64,000 nucleotides of DNA from Nematopogon swammerdamellus (taxonomy: Eukaryota > Arthropoda > Insecta > Lepidoptera > Adelidae). Shown piece after piece: positions 10,859 through 20,826 of this stretch; positions within the stretch are counted from its first letter, which is position 1; the number at the start of each line of letters is the position of its first letter. The notes beneath the pieces were generated by a model. That model saw only the letters and a program-made list of their open reading frames with translations, did no database searches and had not been told where the DNA came from. The translations under genes and the position numbers were made by a program. The stretch is from contig OX336348.1 of the NCBI GenBank assembly GCA_946902875.1, forward strand, positions 16,083,741 to 16,147,740, given 5' to 3'.

Positions 10859-11536
10859 TGGATGATCCTAAGGAAATACCTACACTTAAACAACTATTGA
10901 CATTTCTAGAAAGCTTAAGTGTCACTTTGGAAAATTGCCAGCCGTGCACTTACACCACTGAAGGCGTCTCGGAAACAAAGATGAACAGCAGAAGATCCAC
11001 GCCGCCGCCGCCGCCGCCTCCGGCGCGCCCGGCTCGCGCTTTCATGACGCGCCCGTCCGATGTCTGCGGATTCTGCCGCAATGAATCGCATCACATTTCA
11101 CAGTGTAGTGAGTTCTTGCAATTAGACTCGATCGAACGGTTCCGATGTATCAGGGAGAAGAAATTTTGTGTCAATTGCTTGAGCGGGCAGCACCCGTTCG
11201 CCAACTGTAAATCCACAAGCAAATGTAAAATATGCAACAAATTACACAATACTTTAATTCATTTCTACTCGTCTAAGAACAACGATTAAGGCGCCTCGAA
11301 CCGCGCGAGAACCGACGACGACGACGCCATTGCCTCACCCCCGCCGCCGCGGGGCGCCTCCCCGCTCTCACGTGCTACTGAAGCCGCCCGCACCCGCACC
11401 CGCACCCGCGCGAACTCCCCCTCCGCCTCCGCGCCCGCGCTCTTTACCTCTGCGCCCGCGCCGTCTCCCGCCTCCTCCACTCCGAGCTCGTCCGGCTGTG
11501 ATGTCGGCGATAGTAGTTGTTTCGCTTCTGAATAAT
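10859..11536 (+). pseudogene. BEL/Pao gag C-terminal part with zinc knuckles (copy A)
   Basis: This continues Gag after the Harbinger insertion. A poly-Pro tract (about 11002-11022) precedes a CX2CX4HX4C knuckle (CGFCRNESHHISQC) and a second Cys/His cluster (CVNCL, CKICNKLHN). These bind genomic RNA. A TAA at 11287-11289 ends the frame, whereas copy B has GAA at this codon, so this is a private nonsense mutation of copy A. Beyond it, the frame continues through an Asp-run and a Pro/Ser/Ala-rich tail to CDVGDSSCFASE and a stop at about 11534. The retropepsin start (RAIIDTASES) follows at about 11610-11645. Confidence 0.8.
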
Positions 11537-11649
11537 CACATAACAACTAATGTATTTTTTTCACAGCTTTAGTGAAAGTAAGCGACTGCGACAGCCATTC
11601 AAAATGCTACGCGCGCGCTATAATAGATACGGCTTCGGAGAGTGTAAGC

Positions 11650-12895
11650 TTTGAATTTTGGGTGTAACTAAAGTATCAAGAGTGCGGCATATGACCTAGA
11701 GCATGAGATAACTGAAAGCCAGCGTTACAAATTTGAATGATTTAATAAATTAAAAGTAAACATTCAACACAAATTTATATAGATAATACTCAGGGTTGGT
11801 TCGTGTCTGTTCACCTACCTCCTCATAATATAGTGACTCCTAAATCGAACCATACATACATTAAACCACACATCCACCGAATCGTGCCACCAGAAAGGAC
11901 TTAGCTGGTGTCTTCCGGAGCTCCCGTGGCTGCTACCCGGAAGACGACGGAGCGAGCGGAAGCCCACTCTGGTGTCACGATGCGTTGCGTGCCGGACCGA
12001 CGCGGCGCATAGCTACACTGCCTCGCCCCCGAGGTTTCGCGCCACTCGAGTGCGAGGAATGCGGCCAGGCGAGGCGCACGGACCGACACCGGATCTTTCT
12101 CGACGAGAGGCCCCGAAGAGTCGGCGGGCAGAAGAGCCCACCGGACGAAATCCACAGTAAGAATCCTCCGGAAGAAGCTACACACATTTCACATACTTAA
12201 TTCGTACGCCCGCGCCACCCGCTAACCGGCGGACGTACACCAAGGCCGGTGGCCATCAATAACATTTAGAATTATAATCTACACTCGACACAAGTCGCTC
12301 GGGAAGTAGGAGCACATGCTCTCAAACCTACAAAATACACTAAAATAAAGTCCTCACCGACGGTCGCAACGCGGCGAGCTCGTGAGTACAGTCCTCCTTC
12401 GGCCTGCACTCGTGGCGTTCGCTCCGCTGTCGGAGGAAAATCAAGGATGCGTTTATCAAGTCTGATCCTAAATGAAATGTCTAAAATGCGATTTGACGAC
12501 TCGTTAGGCTTCGCTTTAGGAGAAGGAAAGTTACCTGCGACGGTCGCTTCTTCCAATCGCTCGAGCCGCCCGCACAGATGCCTCCTTTACTTCAACAACC
12601 CATTGAAATTTTATCTACCGACGCGTAGTTGTTTGTTCTGAAATAATAATTATAATAAAAAAAAAATATTTTATTTATTATTTATGAAGTCCGAGCGAAA
12701 ACCGAGCACGTTCGTAGAAAAACGTTTCGGAAGTTAGTTTTACGCTCTGGGTACGCTACGATGAGAAATAAGTGGCTCGTACTTACATATGTTCCCCGGA
12801 AACGTTTCGCCGACGCACATCACGTCCCGTGCTCAAATGACTTCCTTGCACTATAACTCCGACCTCACATGACGTTGTTGCTGTTAGAAGTGAAG
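11650..12895. repeat. unclassified insertion shared by both BEL/Pao copies (arm A)
   Basis: Immediately after the protease start, homology to BEL coding sequence is lost for about 1.25 kb. The same sequence is present in inverted orientation at 20827-22130, at the same position in copy B. It has GC-rich blocks (11900-12270) but no recognisable domain, poly-A tail or clear terminal repeats. It was therefore present before the inverted duplication. In arm B, an extra 80 bp near 21030-21120 is replaced by an AT-rich stretch in arm A (12640-12690). Confidence 0.6.
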
Positions 12896-12934
12896 AAAAA
12901 CTGATTCAAGGAAATCATTAAATGATAATCTACT

Positions 12935-13464
12935 TACCGGTCCCACGCTTCAGCGCGACTTAGTGGCTATAATATCAAACTTCAGGCTGCACAAGATTGC
13001 ATTCACCGCCGACATCAAACAGATGTATAGGCAGATAGCTATACATCCGGACGATCTAGACTGGCAACGCATCTTGTGGCGGGAGAGCGGCGGCGAAGTG
13101 CGCTAGTACCGGCTGTGCACCGTCACGTTCGGAGTATCGAGCTCGCCCTAGCTCGCGCTGCGCACGCTGCAGCAGCTGGCCGACGACGACGGCGAACGGT
13201 ACCCGCACGCGGCGTGCGCCATGCGCCACGACGTCTTCGTGGACGACGTCGTGTCGGGAGCCAACTCGGTGCCGGAAGCGCTCGCCGTACAGCGTGAGCT
13301 GATAGACTAATGTATCGGCGGAGGGTTCCCGCTGAGGAAGTGGGCCAGTAACGCAGCCGAATTGTTGGCCGACTTACCCGATGGAGACAATGTCGCATGC
13401 ATCTCCTTCGCCGACGACCAGGACGCTAAGGTCAAGGTCCTGGGCCTATGCAGTGGGAGGCTCC
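12935..13464 (+). pseudogene. BEL/Pao reverse transcriptase fragment (copy A)
   Basis: The frame gives the RT entry block LLTGPTLQRDLVAIIS, the first catalytic Asp block FTADIKQMYRQIAIHP, and the catalytic VFVDDVVSGAN, a Pao-type variant of YVDD. It then runs to the end of the palm (KVLGL). Stops at 13104-13106 (TAG), near 13150 and near 13308 disrupt it. It ends at the inversion junction, where CAGTGGGAGG is shared by both orientations (13455-13464). RNase H and integrase do not follow. Confidence 0.85.
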
Positions 13465-13547
13465 TCGCGGAACGGAAGCCGACCGACCGGAAGTGTTCCG
13501 GAAGCGATCAGTGCGAAATTTTTTTTCACATTGCGCATCCTCCGCAT
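13455..13547 (-). pseudogene. BEL/Pao pol linker, distal piece (copy B)
   Basis: The minus frame shows AEDAQCEKKF and, after a one-base frame change, LPFREEPP. These are the conserved linker just before BEL/Pao RT. The frame joins precisely to the piece at 19715-19912 if the R1 element and one copy of its 14-bp target duplication are ignored. It ends at the inversion junction. Confidence 0.75.
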
Positions 13548-13561
13548 TGAGAATGACTGCA
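13548..13561. repeat. 14-bp target-site duplication, 3' side of R1-clade element
   Basis: TGAGAATGACTGCA here is repeated exactly at 19715-19728. A 14-bp duplication is typical of R1-clade insertion. The interrupted BEL frame supports it. Confidence 0.85.
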
Positions 13562-14101
13562 TATTAACCCGCCACTGACCCGAGCGCACCAGCCTTGCGG
13601 CCATAGCACCCGCACTGTGTCACGACTTCATCATGGAACAATCATTTGAAAGTCGTTGCACGCAGGGAGGCCTGCTGCCGGGATACCACCAATTTGGTCC
13701 CGGTGACGCGCATTGACTGCGGTCCGGCCCCCCCTTGGAGGGACTCATAAAGGCGTTCTGAGCCCCCCCCCTTGGAGTGCACCGACTCCGAAGAATGTCC
13801 CCATCTACGTCTTGCGTCCGTCAGTCTGCGTCCCTGATGGGAGACAACGTCACAAACAGCGACTTGTCGCCCCGGTCCTCGCGTCCCGAATCGCCCCGGC
13901 GTCTGCGTTCGTCAGTCGGTCGTCGCGCCTCACCTGGTCATCTAGCTGTGGCGCGCCATGCCTCGCCCTGCGTCGTGGGGGCGCAGGCAGCCACCCCTCT
14001 TTTGCCGCTGCTCCTTTCGGCTACGACGTCTTCCGCTGTACTGTTTTCGGCCACTGTTCTTTTTGGCAAGGGCTGAGACAGGCGCGCCGTCACCCCTCGG
14101 G

Positions 14102-17100
14102 CTACACGTCGCCCTCGCGTCCCGTCCCGTCGAGTCCGTCTTGCGCTGCGTGTCCCATCCTGTCGCCGTTGTCGTGGTCCCCAGCGTGCTCGTTCCCCGT
14201 CGTTGGTTCGTCTGTAAATGTTCGGTCTGCTCCTAAGTCTGCCCGCTTCTGGAACCACCCGGCTGCGAACCTTCTGAAAGAGGAAAAGTTAGCCTCCGAC
14301 GACACCAGGTCCGGGTAGTATACCGGACCGCCACTCCGCGCGGTCACCTCCACCACCATACGGTCCCTTTCGCTCTCGTAAAGCACACAGTGCCATACGG
14401 CGTGATCGGCATCCTCTCTTCCGTTCCCGCACTCACACATCTCGCTGTCAGACAGTCCAAGATCAAACAGTTTACCCCGGAAGTTCCCGTGCCCCGTGAG
14501 GAGCTGGGACGTTCTGTGGTCTGGGTGAACCCAGTGGCTTCTCAGTCTCTCCCCGACACAGGGAAAGAACCTGTGGAGGGGTCTGCCAGTGGTGGCCGTG
14601 TCCCACCGCTCCTGCCAGAGAGCTAGGATCTCTCGCCTAATGGCGAGCCCTAACCTTTGAAGCTCCTCCTTACTCTCTGCAACCTCCCTCGCGCGCCACA
14701 GTCTGCCTGCCTGAAGCACCTCCAGGTCTCCAGGCAGGACGCCCGCAAGTACCGGGAGGCCCGCCGTGCTATTGGTTCTGTAGGCCTTGGTCAGAAGGAT
14801 CAAGGCCTGCCTCTGCGCGCGTAACAACAGGCTGCGTACGGCGTGCTGCCCGGCTCGGTCAAACCAGCACGCAGCACCGTATGTCACCGTGGAGACCCAC
14901 ACGCCCTTGTATATAACCTTTAGGGCTCGATACTGGACGCCCCAAGTTGCCCTAGACACCCTTGCCATCCTGCCGAAGGACCTGTTGGCTTTCTCCCCGA
15001 TGACACGCGCGTGCTGCGCGAAACTAAGCGTCTGGTCTACCTCGAGGCCAAGGAAGGTAGTGACAGTTTGGGATTTTATGCTCGTATTCGCCATGCGAAT
15101 AGTCGGCGATCTATTGACGAATCTTCCCTTTAAGGTCAACGTCTTTGACTTTCCAGGCGCGAAATCGAGGCGGTTGACACGGCCCCACTCGAGCATGAGC
15201 TCGAGAGCGGCCGCAGCCTTCCCCTCGATCCCCGCCCGGGCGTCAGCTTCCACCTTTAGCACTACGTCGTCGGCGTATGCCGCGATGCAGCATCCATCTG
15301 GTAAGGGGAGACACAGCAAATCATCCAGGAGGATGTTCCAAAGCAGCGGGCCCAGCACCGATCCCTGCGGACACCCCATCGTCGAGCGCTTCCATCTCAC
15401 CCGACGGCCGCAGAACAGCCCGACGCGGCGCCTTGCGAAGTACCCCAGTAACATCCGGTAGATGTTGGAGGGGCACCCCAGCCTCCGCGCCTTAACCAAG
15501 ATCATCGGCCACCAGGCGTTATCGAATGCTCCGGAGATGTCCAGAAAGATCACCTGGAGGTATTTCCGTGGCGTTGTCTTCACCCTGTCCATCAGCTCTG
15601 TGATGGCTGACACGGTGGACTTTCCCTTCATAAATCCATGCTGATGAGCAGACAGCCGGTTGCTCACGCCCTCCAGTCGCCTGACCATAAGTCTCTCCAA
15701 GATTTTCCCCAGAATAGGGAGGAGTGTGACGGGCCTATAAGCCTTGGGGTCTGATGCTGGTTTCCCATTCCCCTTGGGAACAACGATGAGCCTCCCGTCC
15801 TTCCAGCAGTCGGGAAAGATACCAGCCGCCATGCACTTATTGAACGTCATGAGCATCTCCCAGTTCATGACCTCCCAAGCCTGTTTGACGATCTTGGCCG
15901 TGATGCCGTCTATACCCGGTGCAGTGCTTGGGAGATCCTTCACTATTCGTCCCAGCTCCTCCATCGTGGCCGGCGGAGCCCCCTCACCACCCGGGGGCAC
16001 TAGGGCAAGCCCACGTATCCTCGTGTGCTGGGGGGAGTCCTGCAAGGGATTATCGTTCGGACACAGCGCAAACAGCAGATTGTCCATGGCGGAGGCCACC
16101 TCAGCTGGGGCATTGCCCCCGTGGGTGACCCCTATGACGATGTTACCTATTGTTGGCCGCCTCCCTTGTGCCGTGCGGTATGCAATTCCCCAGGGTTCTT
16201 CATTACCAGCAATGGTTGCCTGCTTCCGGAGTTCCATCCTTCTCGCTTCCTCAATCGCTCTCTTATACTTCCTTCTTATCAACCTGTATACGCACAGTGC
16301 CTGATCCAGCGCTTGAGGCCTATCATTCCTCCTCTTATGCTTTTGTGCTTCCCTTCTAGCCTTCCCATTTTCCAACCTGAGTGTGTTCAGTTCTCCCGTC
16401 CACCACGGTTGGGTCCCCGGCTTCCTTTCACCCATAATGCCCAGGCACTCGGTCGCCGTTCTCGCTATCATTCCTGTCATTTCACTCGCAATTTTGCCTG
16501 GGGCCCACCTCTCATTCAGCCTTCCAGCTCTGTGTGTTAGCGTCGCTTGGAATTCGGACCAGTCCCCCCCCGCGGTCCCGGAACCGCCGGAGGAGACTTC
16601 CCTCTTCAGGGTCCGGGGGTTCCTGCTGGGCGCCGAGGCGGAAGGTGATGAGCTGGTGATCGCTAATGCTGTCACCAGCCCGTACCCTCCACTCCGCCAC
16701 CTGCACGCCCCTCGTGGACATGGTGAGGTCAATGTTGGATTCGCCGTTTGGTCCCGCGAAAGTGCTTGGCTGTCCATCCTCGTTCCAAACGCGCAGCATT
16801 CGCGACGCGACGAAGTCCTCCATGGACTGCCTTCGCTCTTCCGCTGCCCTTCCCCTCCCTATGTAGTGGTGGGGCTTTGAGTGCCACATGGGGGAGTGTG
16901 TGTTGGTGTCCGCACCTATTATTGTCGGCTTGCCTCTGAGCGCTTCCAGCACCGACTCCAGGTGGTTCAGGTGTGGCGAGATCTCCATTGAGTACTTGAA
17001 GTAACAGCTTATGAGGTAGAGCCCCTCTCCTCCGGAGTCCACGTGGACCACCGCGCAGAAGTTGTTGCTCAGGGACGTCAGGAGCGCGCATGGGATGTCT

Positions 17101-17282
17101 CTGTTCCGAACGTGAATTCCGGCAAGAGGTGACTCGCCGTGCTCTAGGATGTCTACCTGGGTGCCTTTATACTGCTCCTGGACCAGGACGAAGTCCAGCT
17201 GTCTGGCCTTACTGACGGCGGGAAGTTCCCTCGTGGCCGCCCTCGATCCCTGTAGGTTTATTTGCCCGAACTTAAGAGCCAT
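14102..17282 (-). pseudogene. R1-clade ORF2: endonuclease, reverse transcriptase, Cys/His tail
   Basis: ORF2 nicks the target and reverse-transcribes the element RNA. ATG at 17280-17282 starts MALKFGQINLQGSRAAT. Endonuclease blocks follow: LVQEQYKG (catalytic Glu), IIGADTNTHSPMWHS (Asp/Asn), SNIDLTMST and SDHQLITF (Ser-Asp-His). RT blocks are YRPVTLLPILGKILERL, HGFMKGKSTVSA, IFLDISGAFDNAWW, GCPQGSVLGPLLWNILL and the catalytic AYADDVVLKV. The tail has CECGNGREDADHAVWHC, the CCHC cluster of R1-clade proteins. It stops at TAG 14102-14104. The length of 3181 bases is not divisible by three. Endonuclease and RT are in different frames, overlapping between 16512 and 16777, and a C8/G8 run at 16564-16571 is the likely indel site. 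If that run is a sequencing error, ORF2 is intact at about 1060 residues. Confidence 0.9.
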
Positions 17283-18669
17283 AGCGGGTTTGTTCCGCCT
17301 GCCGGCGTTCCGCGTGCTGCCGCGCCGGGCACTCCGGTGCGTTTGTCTTGTGCTGGGCCCCTGCATTCCTAAACCGTTTGCACGTGGCGCACGTGCTCTC
17401 CTCTGATTTGCAATCTTTCCGGTCGTGCCCGACCTCTCCGCACTTTGAGCATGTCGCCTTTTCCTCCCGACAGAACTTCGCCGGGTGCCCGAAAAGCTGG
17501 CACTTTGCGCAGCACGTTACTTGGTTGTAGTCCTCAACCCGGCAGGCAGACCATCCCACGTAGAGCCTGTCCTGGCTCAGTAGTGCTCCTCTAAGTTCGG
17601 GCGAAACCTTAAATATCATGGACACAGTGCCCGACAGGGCCATCCGCTTCCGGAAGGCAAGCCTCAATTCCTTTCGGACACGTTCTTCGGGCCAGTCTCC
17701 TGGGGCATGCTTCAAGTTTTGGTTTGTGGTCGCCTTTATAACCGTATCGAGATCGGTGTCCGCTGCGAGGTCTCTAATCATTATTCTCGGGCTTTTCTGC
17801 CCGAGTACCTCGACTTTAAGGCCCGCAGCTTTCAGCTTTGGGCACTCTCTGAGCTGCTTTGCTCCCTCAGCGGTCGACGCCTGAACCATGATTCCCCGGC
17901 GCCCAATCTTCCGGACTCGGGGGAGCTGCTATTCCGTTTCGGTCGGATTTACGGCCTTCACCATCGCCGCCTTGGTGTCTTCGCTGGTCTTCAGCTCGTC
18001 CCCTCCTTCGTCTGCCGGGTAGATCGCTAGCGCCGGGGCTCTGTTCGCGCTGATGCGCACCTCACCTGAGCCCTTGCCCAGTTTTAGGACAGTTGCGTAG
18101 TTCAGCGCAGCTTGGATGGGTGCCGAGGGTGCTGACAGTTTGTCGGCGAGAGCTTCCCTTCCGGCTCTCTCGGCGTCCAGCTCCTTCTGGAGGATCTCCG
18201 ACTTCAGCATTGATCTCTCAACCTCCCATTCCTTCCTCTCGATGGCGCCGTCCGCCGCTCTCAGGGCCAACAGCGCGATGCCCAGCTGCACCGCCTCGGC
18301 CCCTTTGTGCATCGCCAAGCGCTGTTCCTTATTCACCTTGGTACCCTGGGAGTCGGCCACCTCCAGAATCTTATTTAGGGCCTCGTTTGCCCTTGTGACG
18401 AGGGCCTCCCTTGTCGTCTCTGTCGGGGTTGCGCTCTCCGGCTGTGCGATGGTCGCCCTTTTCTTTGGGATGGCGCCGGTGTCTATGCCCGCTGTCGGAG
18501 GAGCTGCGGCTTGCGACACCGACTGCTTCTTGCCAGAGCCTCTTAGTTCAGGCGACGACGCCACTCTTTTGAGAGGCCTGGTGGCCTCTCCGCTGGTGGT
18601 TTTTTGGGGCGGGGTCCTTGATAAAGAGCTTCTAGGAGCGAATGCGCTGTCGTCTTCCATAAACAGCAC
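17272..18669 (-). pseudogene. R1-clade ORF1 (Gag-like, three zinc knuckles) with one internal TAG
   Basis: ORF1 coats the RNA and directs the particle to its target. The N-terminal half is Ser/Pro/Thr-rich and then helical and charged (about residues 80-190). The C-terminal half carries a Gag-like fold and three Cys clusters: CAKCQLFGHPAKFC, CSKCGEVGHDRKDC and CATCKRF...C. A TAG at 17929-17931, followed by CAG, interrupts the frame, and the same frame is open on both sides. A single C-to-T change would explain it. The ATG overlaps no upstream gene. The stop TAA at 17272-17274 overlaps the ORF2 start by 11 bases, an arrangement suited to termination-reinitiation. Confidence 0.88.
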
Positions 18670-19714
18670 TTCTGGGGGGGCGTTGCGCCATGCCTGGCTT
18701 GGGGAGGATTATTCCCGCCCCCTCCCTTCGGATCTGCCATTCGATGGTGCCACCTTGTTCCTCTAGTTTAGACGGTTCCAGCGGTGGGTCGCACGAGCCT
18801 CTCACGCGTCCCTGTCCGAAGATATGTGGGGACAACCAAATTTCCCCTGAGGGGGGGTGAGGTAAGGTGAAGTGGGGGGGGGGGGAGTTGCTCCCCGCGA
18901 AAGTTGGGGGGGGTGGAGGGGGGGGGGTATGTCCCCGGGGGCGGGGGTGCCGGCACCGCCTTCGTCTCCTTACTGCCAGCGTCAACTCAATTTGTCCACC
19001 AACACCAGTGCAGGTACACACAGCTATAGGTGGTCAAGCGTGCACTGGATCGCGCCACACTCACACATGCACAGGTACACACAAACTAGTCTTACGTGCG
19101 ACAAGGTTCCACACTTTCAATAAAACAGTCTCCTACTTACTTCTGTCCACCTGGTACTTCTCAGAAATTAAAGTTGGAGCAGTTCCGCTCCCTGGCGGTC
19201 TACCGCCTCGTCCGACGGCTCCTTGAGGAGCTGAGGACCTCCCCCGTCCGATCGGGCTGGTGCCGAGCACCCAGTGTCACTTCCTAAAACTATCTCCTGT
19301 CTCTTTCTCACAATGAACTAACCTAGCACTAAAACTAAAATGCACCGTGGCAACACTGCACTTGTTCCGCGTCCCTCTCGCACTCGCGTCTCTGTCGCAC
19401 TCACTCCAATGTCAGACTGACGTCTTACTGTCACTTACGCTACTGGAAGTTTCTGCACCACGTGCTCTAACCTAAAACTAACCTACAATCTACCACGCGG
19501 TCGCGAGCACTGACCGGAATGATGTTCTGCGTCCCGAGGGAGCTAGCTCAACCTTTGCCCACACGCACAGTAGTCACTATTGATCCTATTTATCGACTCC
19601 CGGGTCGTTCGAGCTGGTCGGGTTGTTATGACTGGTTTTTTGCACTTATTGCCCGGAGCGATAAGAGAACACACCTATGTGCTTCCGAGTCGAAGCGACA
19701 AATTTACTGTCGCA
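18670..19714 (-). other. 5' UTR of the R1-clade element
   Basis: About 1.05 kb lies between the outer target duplication and ORF1. It contains long C-runs on the transcript strand (G-runs on the plus strand near 18872-18886, 18904-18912 and 18917-18927) and a stretch with repeated CACACA/CACGCACAG. There is no coding frame of sensible composition. In R1-clade elements such a leader carries the internal promoter, which cannot be verified here. Confidence 0.6.
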
Positions 19715-19728
19715 TGAGAATGACTGCA
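19715..19728. repeat. 14-bp target-site duplication, 5' side of R1-clade element
   Basis: TGAGAATGACTGCA, an exact copy of 13548-13561. Confidence 0.85.
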
Positions 19729-19912
19729 GCCGGAATTTCTTCTATTTCCCAAAATTTTCGTAACATTTGATTTAAAGTTGAGTTTGTTACTAAAAAACAA
19801 TTAGAGTTGGCGGCCGTTGCGTTGTTAATTTTACCTATTAATAAATACCCTAGGGTACTTTTGATTGCGATTGGAGTACCCGGGGGCTCGGCGACACGAT
19901 CACCTACAATGG
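19715..19912 (-). pseudogene. BEL/Pao pol linker, proximal piece (copy B)
   Basis: The minus frame shows PPGTPIAIKSTLGYLLIG and, further on, MLRKFWEIEEIP. The FWE-x-EE motif lies between protease and RT in BEL/Pao polyproteins. The stretch between the hairpin MITE and the R1 insertion is open. It continues in frame at 13547 on the other side of the R1 element. Confidence 0.8.
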
Positions 19913-20112
19913 GCGCGCGAGCTCCGAGGAATCGGTATTTGTGGAAATTAATTTATTATAGTATTTGTATAGAATTTTTATGGAGATTCAATTTTTGTCA
20001 TGATTATACTATACTAGGCGAGTAATATTATACAAATGTATAATATTAAAATTCTATACAAATTCTATAATAAATTAATTTACACAAATACCGATTCCTC
20101 GGAGCTCGCGCG
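19913..20112. mobile_element. hairpin MITE, about 200 bp
   Basis: GCGCGCGAGCTCCGAGGAAT (19913 onward) is mirrored at 20112 downward. The arms match over about 70 bp and enclose a 60-bp AT-rich loop. It interrupts the BEL/Pao copy B frame between protease and linker. The superfamily cannot be assigned, because the flanking duplication is obscured by the GCGCGC repeat. Confidence 0.7.
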
Positions 20113-20600
20113 CGGACTGTAAGATAATATCAGAGTAATAATCGGCGCCTATCAATAAATCTATGGCTTGCGATATATAGTACTTAGGATCCGCCAACTG
20201 CAGGTTCTGTAAGTGTGACCACGATCTCGCGACTGGCACCGTGGATGCAGGTAAGTTGCCGCTAATTACAGGTACCACTAGCGCTTCGACACCTAACTTA
20301 GTCGAAGAATTAAAGTGCGGCTCTATCACGATCGCTACCTTGCCGCGCGCCCGGTCTACCTGCGAGTTTCCGAGACCGCAGATAGGTATATTCGCACGGC
20401 GCCTCGATAGTCGTAAACGCTGAGCGAGATTTTCCGTTACGAACGTTCTCTTGTAACGCCGTGAACCACGATCGTCTACACCGGTCTTAAATATGGTCAA
20501 AGACCTTGTACGTCCCATAGAAAGGAACGATGACGACAAGGATAAAGCCGGTGTAGCCAGGTAAGTATACATGATCAGCGCTATGATACTCCTAATGGCG
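20113..20600 (-). pseudogene. BEL/Pao aspartic protease body (copy B)
   Basis: Pao-type retropepsin cleaves the polyprotein. The minus frame shows TFVTENLAQRLRLSRRRANI, ICGLGNSQVDRARGKV and IDLLIGADYYSDIIL, the conserved post-catalytic half (flap and IGxDYY motif). The catalytic Asp block lies 1.5 kb away at about 22140-22180 (RAIIDTASE), separated by the shared insertion. The first 30 codons here do not match the family and may be an insertion edge. The frame runs into the hairpin MITE at 20112. Confidence 0.8.
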
Positions 20601-20826
20601 TAAGTTATAATTTAAAGCAAAGCTTATTAAATTCATTTTAACCTCAAATTAAATAGTAGTGCAGGGTGGACGCTCCGCGAAACAGTATAAAAGCGATGAG
20701 AGGAAGTTTGGATATTTTATTTACGGAGTCCGTGAGAGTGGTTTTTATATGTGCGGATCCGCAGAGCGGTGATGTTGGCAGCACTGGCGCGGGTGACGTG
20801 AAACGTCACCCGAAGCCATTTTTCAC
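20601..20826. other. copy B-specific segment, unassigned
   Basis: A 226-bp stretch between the protease body and the shared insertion, absent from copy A. It holds an inverted GGGTGACGTGAAACGTCACCC palindrome at about 20790-20811. No gene is seen. Confidence 0.45.

Larger units (their letters stand above)
8975..13464 (+). mobile_element. BEL/Pao LTR retrotransposon, copy A
   Basis: This copy runs gag, the start of protease and part of reverse transcriptase on the plus strand. A Harbinger element interrupts it (9828-10855), as does a 1.2 kb unclassified segment (11650-12895). The bulk of protease and the protease-RT linker are missing. It is the inverted partner of copy B, and the two meet at 13455-13464. 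No LTR was identified. Confidence 0.75.
13562..19714 (-). mobile_element. R1-clade non-LTR retrotransposon, apparently full length (6.15 kb)
   Basis: The element has a 5' UTR of about 1 kb, ORF1 (18669-17272), ORF2 (17282-14102, overlapping ORF1 by 11 bases) and a 540-bp 3' UTR. Exact 14-bp duplications flank it. Only two obvious lesions are seen: an in-frame TAG in ORF1 and one frame change in ORF2 near a G8 run. It sits inside BEL/Pao pol, not in 28S rDNA or telomeric repeats, unlike the best-known R1-clade families (R1, TRAS, SART). Confidence 0.85.

Noticed and set aside
14787..15461. Plus-strand frames of 170-224 codons at 14.7-16.9 kb
   Set aside because: They lie opposite the R1 ORF2 and have no domains.
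20075..20150. C-terminal continuation of the protease frame into RGIGICVN and a stop
   Set aside because: These codons belong to the hairpin MITE, not the protease.
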